This document shows positions 1 through 8,274 of a stretch of DNA of 36,120 bases, piece by piece. The notes under the pieces are model-generated. The model was not told the origin of the DNA and did no database searches. It was given only the letters and a program-made list of their open reading frames with translations. This DNA is from a bacterium. Lineage in GTDB: Bacteria > Sysuimicrobiota > Sysuimicrobiia > Sysuimicrobiales > Humicultoraceae. How positions within the stretch are numbered: the stretch's first letter is position 1; each line of letters opens with the position of its first letter. A program made the translations under genes and the position numbers. Location of the stretch: positions 1 to 36,120 of the forward strand of contig JASEHJ010000006.1 of assembly GCA_030018905.1 (NCBI GenBank). Direction: 5' to 3'.

Positions 1-81
1 TGGCGCGATGATACCCTATTCGGTAACACTCTTAAATGACTCGACAGGCGGTCCCTGTAATGCTCTTCCAGAGGAAGGTGC
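1..81. other. non-coding left edge with small hairpin
   Basis: No gene is seen here. Reading the minus strand, just past the stop of the stalk-domain protein, there is a short perfect hairpin (arms 65-69 and 73-77, loop of three). A -10-like TATCAT (8-13) could belong to a gene beyond the left edge, but no convincing -35 accompanies it. No long T-run follows the hairpin, so it is not a clear intrinsic terminator. Confidence 0.3.
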
Positions 82-2250
82 CTAGCCGCCCGGCCCTTCC
101 GGCAGCCTGCTCTCCTGTCCGACGATGACCACGACTCGGGCCGGCCGCGACTCAACGCCCGCGGCACTGACCGCCACGGCGGTGATGGTCACCCGGTCGC
201 CGGGCCGCGGCGGCGGGATCAGCCGGATGCGCACCTCCCAGGCTCCGGAGCTGTCCGGGGTTGTGCTGATCGGCCCAACTACCTCTATGCGGCCGTCTGC
301 CCTGCCGCGGCCGTACTCCACGGTAACCTGGACCCGCGCGGCTCCGGCCGCGGTTCCCTTTACCAGCAGGGGTGAAACAACGGCGTCTCCCGGCCGCGGC
401 GCAACTATAACCGGCGGCGCGGGTCGGGCATCCGGCGAAGGGCTAGGCGGAGAGACCACCGGCGGCGTAGGTCCAGGCGTAAGCGTGGGCGTGGGCCGCG
501 GCGTGGGTCCGAGGGTGGGCGTGGGCCAGGGCGTGAGTGTGGGCCGTGGGGTGGGTTCAGGCGTGAGCGTGGGTGTGGGCCGCGGCGTGGGCGGCGGAGG
601 GGGCGGCGTTCTGGGCAGCTCGACCGTGAACGTCCAGCTCGTGGTGGACTCGTTGCGGGCAAAGTCGGCAATCCGCGCCTGCACCTGATTCCGGCCGAAG
701 GGAAGCGGCTCGGCTGGTGTGTACTGGGCGCTGGTCTCGGTCACGGCCACGCGGTGTACCTCGCGGCCGTTTACCCACAGCCGCAGGCTGCCCTGGTCTA
801 TGCCGGCCGGGCCGCGGTCGGCCAGTCCCAAGAAGATTGTTGGCTGGCGGTCGACAACCACGGCGCCCGGCTCAGGCACGCGCCTCGTGAACTCCGGGGG
901 CAGGCCGTCAACCGTCACCCGATCTCCAGTCCTCGAGGTTTCGTTCCCAGCCAGCCTCAGGTAAGCCGTAACAGCCGCCTGCAACGTTGCATCGCCGGCC
1001 CGCACCGTGTAGCGGCCGGTGTAGATCCCTGACGGGCCTTCGGCCATGGACACCCCGCGCTCCAGGCGGCCGACGTCAAACCAGGCGGTCCCGCCCGGCG
1101 TGCCCCGCAGGGTCACAATGAGCGTGGCCCCAACGCCCAGCGGCCCGCGGTCGCTCACGGATACCCCATCAATCCTCGGCGGGGATGGGTAGACCGGTGG
1201 GAGGCGCGGAGGAGGAACCGGGTAGACCGGAGGGATGTATGGCGACGGGGTCGGCGTGCGGGCGCGGATCTCCCACACATCACCTGTCTGCGGGTTGATC
1301 CTGAGGTCTACCTCCATCCCCAGGCGCAGCAGGTCCCGCGCGACCTCGCGGCCGTCCAGGAAGAACGTGGCTTCGTCGGCAACCCTGAGGATTTGCCCAT
1401 CGGTCAGCACCAGCACGCGTGCCCCCAGGTTCTCCAGGCGGCCGGAGAGCCCGCGGTAGGAAGCCCGTACCGACAGCGCCAGCCCGGTCGAATCGGCGGT
1501 CACACGAACAAGGTCGCCGCGCCGTATCTGATCCAGCGATGTCGCGCCGCCGCGGCCGGTGGACACCTCGATCAGGAACAGCCCGGTAGCCCCGGTTACT
1601 GCAAACCTCCAGAGAAGCCCGTCTGCGCTCACGTACAGGCGCGCCGGCGTCGTGTACAGGTCCACCTGCGCCACCGTGCCGTCTACAACGGTCAGCGCCG
1701 GCTGTGGCGGGGTGGGGATGATCGGCAGCGGCCTCACCGGCTCGGGGGGTCCTGCTGGAGGCGGCGTGGGCACCCAGGGAGGGACCGGAAAAGGCCGGGG
1801 CGCAGGGGCCGGAGGCAGGGCGGCGGGACGCTGCGACGTCACGTAGACGATGCGTCCCACCGGATCCCAATTCACGCCCGCCCCGAGCGCCTCGCCCACG
1901 AATCGAAGGGGCACGAGCGTTCGACCTCCGAGGATCACAGGCGGCACATCGAGCATAACCCGGCGTCCATCCACCAGGGCATAACGGTTGTCCAGCTGCA
2001 GCACCACGACCGTCGCGCCGTGGCGCGCCACCACCCGGCCGGGGTCCGGATGCCATTCGACCTGAGCACCCAACCGCTCGAAGACCCCGCGCAGGGGAAT
2101 CAATAGCCGGCCGGCGATCACGGCCGGCGGCCGGTCGAAGGCGATGACCTGGCCGTCCACCACCACCGTTACCGCCTGCGCGGCGGCCGGTCGCGGCAGC
2201 ACGGCCGCTACCATCATGACAAGCGCGATTGCCACCATGCGCAGGGTCAC
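82..2250 (-). CDS. secreted stalk-domain (copper amine oxidase N-like) protein with Pro/Thr linker and Ig-like domains
   Basis: A large exported protein of 722 residues. A signal peptide (about 1-24, ending near PAAAQ) is followed by a copper-amine-oxidase-N type 'stalk' domain (about 27-140). That domain has two characteristic repeats, IPLRGVFERLGAQVEWHP and VPLRFVGEALGAGVNWDP. A proline-rich spacer, a beta-rich middle region and Ig-like segments come next. A Pro/Thr linker at about 550-605 is built from TPRPTPTLTP-type units, and a last Ig-like domain lies at about 615-715. Such stalk domains occur in cell-surface proteins of Bacillota and relatives and do not imply amine oxidase activity. 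The start is GTG, chosen because GGAGGAG lies 5 nt upstream. It stands 80 nt after coaE and may be its own unit. The role is probably cell-surface binding or structure; the ligand is unknown. Confidence 0.8.
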   Translation of the reverse strand: MTLRMVAIALVMMVAAVLPRPAAAQAVTVVVDGQVIAFDRPPAVIAGRLLIPLRGVFERLGAQVEWHPDPGRVVARHGATVVVLQLDNRYALVDGRRVMLDVPPVILGGRTLVPLRFVGEALGAGVNWDPVGRIVYVTSQRPAALPPAPAPRPFPVPPWVPTPPPAGPPEPVRPLPIIPTPPQPALTVVDGTVAQVDLYTTPARLYVSADGLLWRFAVTGATGLFLIEVSTGRGGATSLDQIRRGDLVRVTADSTGLALSVRASYRGLSGRLENLGARVLVLTDGQILRVADEATFFLDGREVARDLLRLGMEVDLRINPQTGDVWEIRARTPTPSPYIPPVYPVPPPRLPPVYPSPPRIDGVSVSDRGPLGVGATLIVTLRGTPGGTAWFDVGRLERGVSMAEGPSGIYTGRYTVRAGDATLQAAVTAYLRLAGNETSRTGDRVTVDGLPPEFTRRVPEPGAVVVDRQPTIFLGLADRGPAGIDQGSLRLWVNGREVHRVAVTETSAQYTPAEPLPFGRNQVQARIADFARNESTTSWTFTVELPRTPPPPPPTPRPTPTLTPEPTPRPTLTPWPTPTLGPTPRPTPTLTPGPTPPVVSPPSPSPDARPAPPVIVAPRPGDAVVSPLLVKGTAAGAARVQVTVEYGRGRADGRIEVVGPISTTPDSSGAWEVRIRLIPPPRPGDRVTITAVAVSAAGVESRPARVVVIVGQESRLPEGPGG
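480..597 (-). repeat. low-complexity Pro/Thr linker repeat inside the stalk-domain gene
   Basis: Imperfect repeats encode TPRPTPTLTP-like units with Glu, Trp or Gly variants before each Pro. On the plus strand this gives many closely spaced GGG tracts (GTGGGCGTGGG motifs). The protein segment is expected to be an extended, flexible linker between surface domains. Repeats of this kind tend to vary in length between strains by slippage. Confidence 0.7.
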
Positions 2251-2311
2251 TGTGTCTCCTCCGAGGTAGTGTCTGTCCTGTACTACGGAGGTTACGGGCT
2301 GGAGGTTCGCT

Positions 2312-2326
2312 CGGGCCAGAGGCCCG
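2312..2326 (-). terminator. short GC hairpin after coaE (possible weak terminator)
   Basis: Six-base arms CGGGCC/GGCCCG with loop AGA lie 5 nt past the coaE stop. There is no T-run after it, so it may be only a pause site or 3'-end stabiliser of the polA-coaE message. Confidence 0.3.
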
Positions 2327-2330
2327 CGTG

Positions 2331-2966
2331 CTAGGCGCGCTGGGCGGGCCCGACCTGCCAGGCCTGCCAGAGTGCCTCGACCTGCCGGCGGGTGGCGTCC
2401 GGAGGGCCGTCGTTGTCAATCACCCAGGTGGCAAGCGGGATCTTCTCCCGCAGCGGTCGCTGGGAGCATAGTCGCTGTCGGGCGGCCTCCTCGGTTATGC
2501 CGTCGCGGGCCATCAGGCGCGCGATCTGCGTGGCCTCGCCCACCGTGACGGCGACCGTGCCGTCCAGCGCGAAGGCCTCGGGCGACGCCACATCCAACAG
2601 CAGTGGGATGTCCACCACGATCGTGGCCCCAGGATGCGCAGACCGCACGGCCTCGATCTCCTCCTCGATGCGACTGCGAATCCTAGGATGCGTGATCGCG
2701 TTCAACCGCGCGCGGGCATCGGGATCGCTGAAGACGCGCTCCGCCAGCGCCTTGCGGTCGAGGGCGCCGTCGGCGGCCAGCACGCACGGGCCGAAGGCCT
2801 CGGCGATCTCGCGGATGGCCTCGGTGCCCGGCGCGACCACCTCCCGCGCGATCGCATCCGCGTCAATCACGTGCGCGCCCATCTCGCGTAGAAACCCCGC
2901 CACCAGGCTCTTGCCGCTTGCGATCCCGCCTGTGAGCCCGATCACCTTCGCGGCGTTCCGGCTCAT
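2331..2966 (-). CDS. coaE: dephospho-CoA kinase
   Basis: Catalyses the last step of coenzyme A synthesis, ATP-dependent phosphorylation of the 3'-OH of dephospho-CoA, in the cytoplasm. At 211 residues it matches the family length. The P-loop GGIASGKS lies at residues 13-20, followed by the typical DADAIAREVV motif, the HPRIR segment of the CoA-binding region and VVDIPLLLD. The ATG overlaps the polA stop in an ATGA arrangement, so it is translationally coupled to polA. The polA-coaE pairing (often with mutM between) is common in bacteria, which supports the call. Nothing in the sequence looks defective. Confidence 0.95.
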   Translation of the reverse strand: MSRNAAKVIGLTGGIASGKSLVAGFLREMGAHVIDADAIAREVVAPGTEAIREIAEAFGPCVLAADGALDRKALAERVFSDPDARARLNAITHPRIRSRIEEEIEAVRSAHPGATIVVDIPLLLDVASPEAFALDGTVAVTVGEATQIARLMARDGITEEAARQRLCSQRPLREKIPLATWVIDNDGPPDATRRQVEALWQAWQVGPAQRA

Positions 2967-5644
2967 GGCGCTGTTGCTCCCGGCGCGGTAGCTCCCACCA
3001 CGACCGGCTGCAGCTCGGCCCAGTTCGGACCGGCCTTGGCCTCGGCAACCAGCGGCACCGACAGCGGGAACGCCGCCTCCATCACGGCCCGGACCTGTTC
3101 CGCGACCCGCACCGAGACGGCCTCGGGCACCTCAAACAGCAGCTCGTCGTGAATCTGCAGGGTCATGCGCGCGCCGGGGAACGCCGGCAGTACCTGCCTG
3201 ACGATCCCCAGCATCGCGAGCTTGATGATGTCGGCGCTGGATCCCTGGATCGGCGTGTTGATCGCCACCCGCTCCGCTGCCTCGCGCACCGCGCGGTTGC
3301 GGCTCTGCAGGTCGGGCAGGTAGCGGCGGCGGTTCAGCACGGTGGTCACGAAACCGTCCCGGCGGGCTTCCTCCACGATGCGCAGCATGTACTCCCGCAC
3401 CTTGGGGAACCGGGCGTAGTAGAGACCAATGAAGCTGCGCGCCTCCTCGCGGGGGATGCCGAGCTGGCCGGCCAGGCCGTGCTCGCTCATGCCGTAGGCG
3501 ACCCCGAACACGATCGCCTTGGCCCGGCGCCTGATCTCGGAGGTAACCGCACCGCGCGCAACACCGAAGACCTCGGCCGCCGTGACGGCGTGGATGTCCT
3601 CGCCCCGCTCGAAGGCGTCCACCAGGCCCGGGTCGCGGGTGATGTGCGCCAGCACCCGCAGATCAATCTGCGAATAGTCCACGCTGAGGAGCAGCGACCC
3701 GGACGGCGCGATGATCGCGCGGCGGATCCTGCGGCCTTCTTCGGTGCGGATCGGCAGGTTCTGCAGGTTGGGCTGTTCGGTGATCACGCGGCCCGTGGCG
3801 GCCAGCGTCTGGTTGAACGTGGTGTGCACCCGCCCGGTCCTGGGGTCGGCCAGGCGGGGCAGCACATCCACGTAGGTTGACTTCAGCTTGCTCAGCTCGC
3901 GGTGCGTCACGATCTTCGCTACGACCTCGTGCCGGGGCGCCAGGCTCTCCAGCACCTCGGCGTCGGTCGAGTAACCGGTCTTGGTCCGCTTCAGCGGTGG
4001 GAGCTGGAGCTTCTCGAAGAGCACGAACGCAAGTTGCTTGGGGGAGCCGAGGTTGAACTCGGTGCCCGCCTGGGCGTAGATCTCGGCCGCCAGCGCGTCC
4101 AGCCGCGAGGACAGCTCCTCCCCGAGCGCGGCCAGGTATGGGAGGTCTGTGGCAACGCCGTCCCTCTCCATCGCCGCCAGCACCCCGGCCAGGGGGATCT
4201 CGACGTCGCTGAACAGCCCCTCCACGCCCCTCTCGCGCATGCGCTCATCGAGTACAGGCCTCAGCCGCAGCAGGGCGGCCGCAGCCGCAGCAACCGAAAC
4301 ACCTGCACTGGGATCGAGGACGAGGTCGGAGGCGGCGTCAAGATCAGGCTCCGGCAGATCCTCCCCGAGGAACTCGCGGGCGGCCGTGGCCAGCGTGTGC
4401 GTGCGCCTGCCCGGGTTGATCAGGTACGACGCGATCCCAGCGTCGAAGTCGAAACCGGCAGGGGTCACGCCTTCACGGTGGAGAGCGAGCAGGTCGGCCT
4501 TGAGGTCGGCGCTCACCTTGCGGATCGCGGGATCCTCCAGCGCGGCACGGATGGATGAGGGAATTCCTCCGTCCAGCGGCAGCCAAGCCGCCTGACCCTC
4601 GGCCGCGATGCCCACCGCCCGCAGCCGGGCAGCCAACGGGTGACCGCTCTCCCGCAGGAACGCCACGCCGATATCTTCTGCGGCACGCGCCCACGCCGCG
4701 ATCCCCTCGGGTGTCGCGACCTGCATTTCGGCGCGGGCAGAGGAGGCGGGCTCCAGCGCGGGCTCTTCGGCCGCTGCGCGGGGGCGCAGCCGTTGGAGGA
4801 ATCCCCGAAACTCCAGGTCCTGGAACAGCACCTCGAGGCGGTCGCCGTCCGGTTCGCTACGGCGGAGCGCCTCCAGATCAACCTCGACGGGCGCGTCGGT
4901 TACGATCGTCGCCAGTTGCTTGCTCAGCACCACCTGGTCTCTTGCGCCCTCCAGGGCCGCACGGATCCTGGGCGGCGCCTCGCCCAACCGGTCGAGCAGC
5001 GCCTCCACGCTGCCGAACTGCTGGATCAGCGCGCTCGCGGTCTTCTCGCCGATGCCGGGCACGCCCGGGATGTTGTCGCTGGGATCGCCCCGCAGGCTCT
5101 TGTAGTCCGGAAGCTGTGTTGGATCGAACCCGAACCGCTCCCGCACCCTCTGCTCATCGTAGACGACCGCCTCGGAGATGCCCCGGCCGGTGACCATCAC
5201 GCGGGTGCGGTCTCCCACAAGCTGCAGGGTGTCGAGATCCCCGCTGACGACCAGTACCTCCATACCCTCGGCCTCGGCGCGCCGTGCGATCGTGGCAATC
5301 ACGTCTTCGGCCTCGAAGCCCTCGGCTTCGACAACCGGGATCCGCAGCACTTCGAGCACCTGCTTGCTCAACCCGATCTGCGGCCGCAGGTCGTCGGGCA
5401 TCGCCTCCCGGTGGGCCTTGTACTCGGCGTACTGCACGTGGCGGAAGGTCGGACCCGGCCGGTCAAAAGCGGCGGCGATGTAGTCGGGGCGTTCCTCTTC
5501 GAGGACCTTCAAGACCATGGCCGTCAGGCCGTAGACAGCGTTGGTGGGCCGGCCGTCCCTGGTGGTTAGGTAGGGTAGCGCGAAGAAGGCACGGTAGATG
5601 AGGCCGTTGCTGTCCAGGAGTACGAGCTTGCCGGGCATGGGCAT
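2963..5644 (-). CDS. polA: DNA polymerase I (proofreading domain degenerate)
   Basis: A family A polymerase of 893 residues for gap filling and Okazaki fragment maturation. The 5' nuclease domain is complete at about 1-300 (AFDRPGPTFRH, FEAEDVIA, SGDLDTLQL, GDPSDNIPGVPGIGEKTA). The 3'-5' exonuclease-like domain at about 310-475 has lost two of four metal-binding carboxylates: the DxE motif reads FLRES (Asp to Leu), and the last Asp lies in an Ala run. The LKAD aspartate and one Glu remain, so proofreading is probably absent. In the polymerase domain motif A is DYSQIDLR near residue 656, with Asp where the steric-gate Glu is normal. Motif B KAIVFGVAYGM and motif C QIHDELLFEV are present. GTG at 5647 and ATG at 5638 are alternative starts; no Shine-Dalgarno is seen and the promoter -10 is 10 nt upstream. 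coaE follows with an ATGA overlap. Confidence 0.95.
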   Translation of the reverse strand: MPMPGKLVLLDSNGLIYRAFFALPYLTTRDGRPTNAVYGLTAMVLKVLEEERPDYIAAAFDRPGPTFRHVQYAEYKAHREAMPDDLRPQIGLSKQVLEVLRIPVVEAEGFEAEDVIATIARRAEAEGMEVLVVSGDLDTLQLVGDRTRVMVTGRGISEAVVYDEQRVRERFGFDPTQLPDYKSLRGDPSDNIPGVPGIGEKTASALIQQFGSVEALLDRLGEAPPRIRAALEGARDQVVLSKQLATIVTDAPVEVDLEALRRSEPDGDRLEVLFQDLEFRGFLQRLRPRAAAEEPALEPASSARAEMQVATPEGIAAWARAAEDIGVAFLRESGHPLAARLRAVGIAAEGQAAWLPLDGGIPSSIRAALEDPAIRKVSADLKADLLALHREGVTPAGFDFDAGIASYLINPGRRTHTLATAAREFLGEDLPEPDLDAASDLVLDPSAGVSVAAAAAALLRLRPVLDERMRERGVEGLFSDVEIPLAGVLAAMERDGVATDLPYLAALGEELSSRLDALAAEIYAQAGTEFNLGSPKQLAFVLFEKLQLPPLKRTKTGYSTDAEVLESLAPRHEVVAKIVTHRELSKLKSTYVDVLPRLADPRTGRVHTTFNQTLAATGRVITEQPNLQNLPIRTEEGRRIRRAIIAPSGSLLLSVDYSQIDLRVLAHITRDPGLVDAFERGEDIHAVTAAEVFGVARGAVTSEIRRRAKAIVFGVAYGMSEHGLAGQLGIPREEARSFIGLYYARFPKVREYMLRIVEEARRDGFVTTVLNRRRYLPDLQSRNRAVREAAERVAINTPIQGSSADIIKLAMLGIVRQVLPAFPGARMTLQIHDELLFEVPEAVSVRVAEQVRAVMEAAFPLSVPLVAEAKAGPNWAELQPVVVGATAPGATAP

Positions 5645-5654
5645 CACCGCGCGT

Positions 5655-5663
5655 AGTATATCA
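5655..5663 (-). promoter_or_regulatory. putative extended -10 promoter of polA
   Basis: On the minus strand TGA-TATACT, an extended -10 (TGN followed by a -10 hexamer), ends 10 nt before the polA ATG. The expected transcription start falls at about the first polA codon, and no ribosome binding site exists. The message may therefore be leaderless. No good -35 is seen. Confidence 0.4.
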
Positions 5664-5698
5664 GGGACCGGCGGTGTCCCAGATCTCTACCGGGCGGG

Positions 5699-6292
5699 TC
5701 ATCGCTCTCTAACCGGTGGGCAGGGAAGGAGTGCATGCTCGTTCAGAACCGTGCCAGAGGGCACAACGTCAATCTCGACGACCTTGCCCTCTCCCTCTCC
5801 GCGAGAGAGCAGCAGCCGAAGACCAGTCCTACCGAAGTACCAGTATGTGAGCCCGATGACCCGACCTTCTCGGTCCGGCTTCCCGTAGGCCCGGGAGACA
5901 TCGAGGAAGGAACTCCTGAGCCGCACCCCCTTGTCTGTCCGGTACTTCGACGCGAGGGCGTCACGTTCCGGATAGTACGGGTGTGCCGCCGAGAAGATGC
6001 CGACCCAGACGGCCACGTCCTTCCAGAACTCCGCGGTGTATCCCATCGGCTTCACCGTCCAGGCGAACCGCTGCCCGGGGCAGTGCTGGCGTTCCCTTCC
6101 GGCTCCGAGGTCGTTGTCGCCCCACGCCTCCATGAAGAAGGAGTACGGTGCTCCAAGGCGATAGGGACCGATCCGCTCGCCCGGGACGACAAGGAAGTCG
6201 TCCGACGGTTGAGCAGGGGCTTTCTGTGACTGGACAGTGACAATCACCATCAACATCCCCAGAGCACAGGCAAGACTGCGAAGCCAAGTCAT
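5699..6292 (-). CDS. exported protein of unknown function, 197 aa
   Basis: I do not recognise a named family. An N-terminal signal peptide (about 1-27, ALGMLMVIVTVQSQKAPAQ) is followed by the motif VPGERIGPYRLG. The 317-residue protein at 9274-10227 has a similar motif (IPGQRLGRFELG) in the same place. Both later contain a 'K-Y-x-T-x-x-G-[IV]-x-[IL]' strand followed by a short helix and a '[LY]G[KR]P' turn (KYRTDKGVRLR...AYGKP here). The two therefore share a domain. It is the last gene of a run of seven exported proteins. Its ATG overlaps the stop of the upstream TPR gene (ATGA), so the two are translationally coupled. polA follows after about 50 nt but appears to have its own promoter. Confidence 0.7.
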   Translation of the reverse strand: MTWLRSLACALGMLMVIVTVQSQKAPAQPSDDFLVVPGERIGPYRLGAPYSFFMEAWGDNDLGAGRERQHCPGQRFAWTVKPMGYTAEFWKDVAVWVGIFSAAHPYYPERDALASKYRTDKGVRLRSSFLDVSRAYGKPDREGRVIGLTYWYFGRTGLRLLLSRGEGEGKVVEIDVVPSGTVLNEHALLPCPPVRER

Positions 6293-7227
6293 CTACCGGA
6301 TACCCGCTGGAGCCACGCGCGTGCCTCCTCGTGCTCCGGATCCTGCTGCAACGCTCGCCGCCAGCTCTCGATGGCCAACACCGTCTGGCCCCGGGCGTAG
6401 TAGACGCGTCCCAGCCAGAAGTGACCATCAGGAAACCAATCGCGACGGGTGATTGCGATCTGCAAGGCGGCTTGCGCCTCGGCCAGGGTGCCCTTCTCAA
6501 GAAGCGCCCGTCCCAAGTAGGCATACAGGACCGACTCCCGCCCCCCGTGGGGTCTGAGGAGGGTAAGTGCCCGCCCGAACTCCGCGATGGCCTGGTCCCA
6601 ATGGTCCATCTTGAGATGTGCCAGCCCGGCAAGAATGACCCCTCCGACGCCGAGAGCATCGTCCCGAGGCATGGCAGCGGTCGCTTCGAGAACCAAGGCG
6701 GGCAGCGGCGCCTCGGCCTTGAGCAGTCTCTCGACCAAACGGAACGCGCGAGGATCATCCGGGTTAGCGCTCAGAACCCAGGTGAGCGGCTGCACCGCGT
6801 GCGCAGGTCGCCCCACGCGCGCGTACGTGACAGCGAGGTTCAGACCGACATCTGGCCTGATACCCCATCGGGCCGGGTCCAGGGCCACAAGATGCTCGTA
6901 CTCCAGCAGGGCGCGGTGCCAGTCCCCCGCCTCGAAGTAGACCCGTCCGAGTCGCAGATGGCGATCCGCCGCGCGGAGGCCGAGTTCGCGCGCCCTGGCA
7001 TACGCCTCAGCGGCCTCTTGCAGCCTGCAGGCGCGGACCAGGGTTTCTCCAAGATCGTTCCATGCGAAGGCATCGTCAGGGTCGGCTCGCACCCGTTCGT
7101 GCGATCGAGCGAGGTCCTCCTGAGCGGGCGGGTCAGCCAGCGGCAGGCACGGCTGGACGAGCGCCAGCGGGACTAGGCTCGCGGCTAGAAGCGGCGACAG
7201 GGTCCAGAAAACCAAGAACTGCAGCAT
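6289..7227 (-). CDS. exported TPR-repeat protein, 312 aa
   Basis: An N-terminal hydrophobic signal sequence or anchor (about 1-30) is followed by tandem tetratricopeptide repeats over most of the remaining length. Examples are AWNDLGETLVRACRLQEAAEAYARA, the HLRLGRVYFEAGDWHRALLEYEHL unit, and the final unit LGRVYYARGQTVLAIESWRRAL. TPR solenoids bind proteins and scaffold complexes; no catalytic domain is present. It starts 2 nt after the stop of another TPR gene and overlaps the next gene by four bases, which indicates one operon. Its C-terminal unit (DPEHEEARAWLQR) resembles that of the upstream protein (DPSHQEAREYLER), suggesting gene duplication. The partner proteins are probably encoded by the same cluster; this is inference. 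Confidence 0.8.
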   Translation of the reverse strand: MLQFLVFWTLSPLLAASLVPLALVQPCLPLADPPAQEDLARSHERVRADPDDAFAWNDLGETLVRACRLQEAAEAYARARELGLRAADRHLRLGRVYFEAGDWHRALLEYEHLVALDPARWGIRPDVGLNLAVTYARVGRPAHAVQPLTWVLSANPDDPRAFRLVERLLKAEAPLPALVLEATAAMPRDDALGVGGVILAGLAHLKMDHWDQAIAEFGRALTLLRPHGGRESVLYAYLGRALLEKGTLAEAQAALQIAITRRDWFPDGHFWLGRVYYARGQTVLAIESWRRALQQDPEHEEARAWLQRVSGR

Positions 7228-7229
7228 CG

Positions 7230-8219
7230 CTACCCGAGCCTCTCGCGCCTCGCCCGCTCCAGGTACTCCCGGGCCTCTTGATGAGATGGATCGAGGCGTA
7301 GGACGCGCTCGAACTGCGCGATCGCCTTGTCGTGCATCTTGCGAAGGTAGTACACGACGCCCAATCGGAATCGTGCGAGCACGGCGAGTTGTATGTTGAC
7401 GTCGTAGTTGATGTCCACTGCCTCTTCGAGGACCTTCTGGGCCTCCTCCAGTCGTTGGGTCTTGAGATACAACTCCCCGAGCGCGATCCGGACCCGGACC
7501 CGCTCATCGCGGGTGCGTCCGGCCGCGATGGCGTAGCGGACTTCGTAGAGCCAGATCTGGTAGCGCAGTTGGAGGATCTCGGCCTCGTCGTCTCGCCCCT
7601 TGCGGCGCAAGGCATCCTGAAGCCCTTCGAGGGTCTCCACATCACCGGGCCGCAGTTCGAGCAACCTTTGGAGCATCTCGAGTGCAAGATCGGTCCGGTC
7701 GGCAGACAGGTGCCGGATGGCCATACCGCGGTACCGATCCAGCGCCCGGTCGTCGCAGTAGCCCAGGGCAATGGTATGCCTGTATTCCTCCTCGGCCTTG
7801 TCCAGTTCGCCACGATCGAAGTACTCATCACCGAGGTGAAGATGAATCGCGGTTTGCAGCCCGTGGGCGGCCACCCGCCGGTAGACCTCCCGGGCCTCGT
7901 GCAGCAGCCCCTTGCGGACGAGCGCGATCCCCAGCCAGTCATAGGTCAGGATGTTGTTCGGCGCGACTTCGACCGCCCGCCGGAAGGCGGCGATTGCCTG
8001 ATCCACCATGCCGCGCTGGAGGTAGGCCCGCCCGAGATCCAGCCATGCATATTCATCCGCTCCGGCGCTCTGCGCGGCTCGCAGGAGCTGCTCGAGCTCG
8101 GCATCGGTCTGAGCCGTGGTCTGAACCGCCGAGCCTGGGGACACGCCGGCCACCAATGCGACCAGCCCTGCTGCAAACAGCAGGGAGAAACGGCACGGAA
8201 GGCGTCCGATCAGAGTCAC
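7230..8219 (-). CDS. exported TPR-repeat protein, 329 aa
   Basis: A signal peptide (about 1-32, CRFSLLFAAGLVALVAGVSPGSA) precedes at least six tetratricopeptide repeats. They include YAWLDLGRAYLQRGMVDQAI, TYDWLGIALVRKGLLHEARE, HLHLGDEYFDRGELDKAEEEY and the C-terminal unit RLGVVYYLRKMHDKAIAQFE. The start is GTG, chosen because GGAGG lies 6 nt upstream. It stands between the propeller gene (55 nt upstream) and the second TPR protein (2 nt downstream). It is probably a periplasmic or envelope scaffold; the binding partner is unknown. Confidence 0.8.
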   Translation of the reverse strand: MTLIGRLPCRFSLLFAAGLVALVAGVSPGSAVQTTAQTDAELEQLLRAAQSAGADEYAWLDLGRAYLQRGMVDQAIAAFRRAVEVAPNNILTYDWLGIALVRKGLLHEAREVYRRVAAHGLQTAIHLHLGDEYFDRGELDKAEEEYRHTIALGYCDDRALDRYRGMAIRHLSADRTDLALEMLQRLLELRPGDVETLEGLQDALRRKGRDDEAEILQLRYQIWLYEVRYAIAAGRTRDERVRVRIALGELYLKTQRLEEAQKVLEEAVDINYDVNIQLAVLARFRLGVVYYLRKMHDKAIAQFERVLRLDPSHQEAREYLERARRERLG

Positions 8220-8274
8220 CTTGGGCCTCCGGGAATCGAGCCCGAAATCCCGATCACAAAGAGCATTGCCAGGT

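Noticed and set aside
82-2250. Calling the stalk-domain protein an amine oxidase
   Set aside because: Only the N-terminal stalk domain is present; no topaquinone or copper-site catalytic domain is seen.
1280-2419. Second minus-strand frame (379 codons) overlapping the stalk-domain gene
   Set aside because: Its product is Arg/Gly/Pro-rich with no motif and overlaps both coaE and the well-supported stalk-domain protein in another frame.
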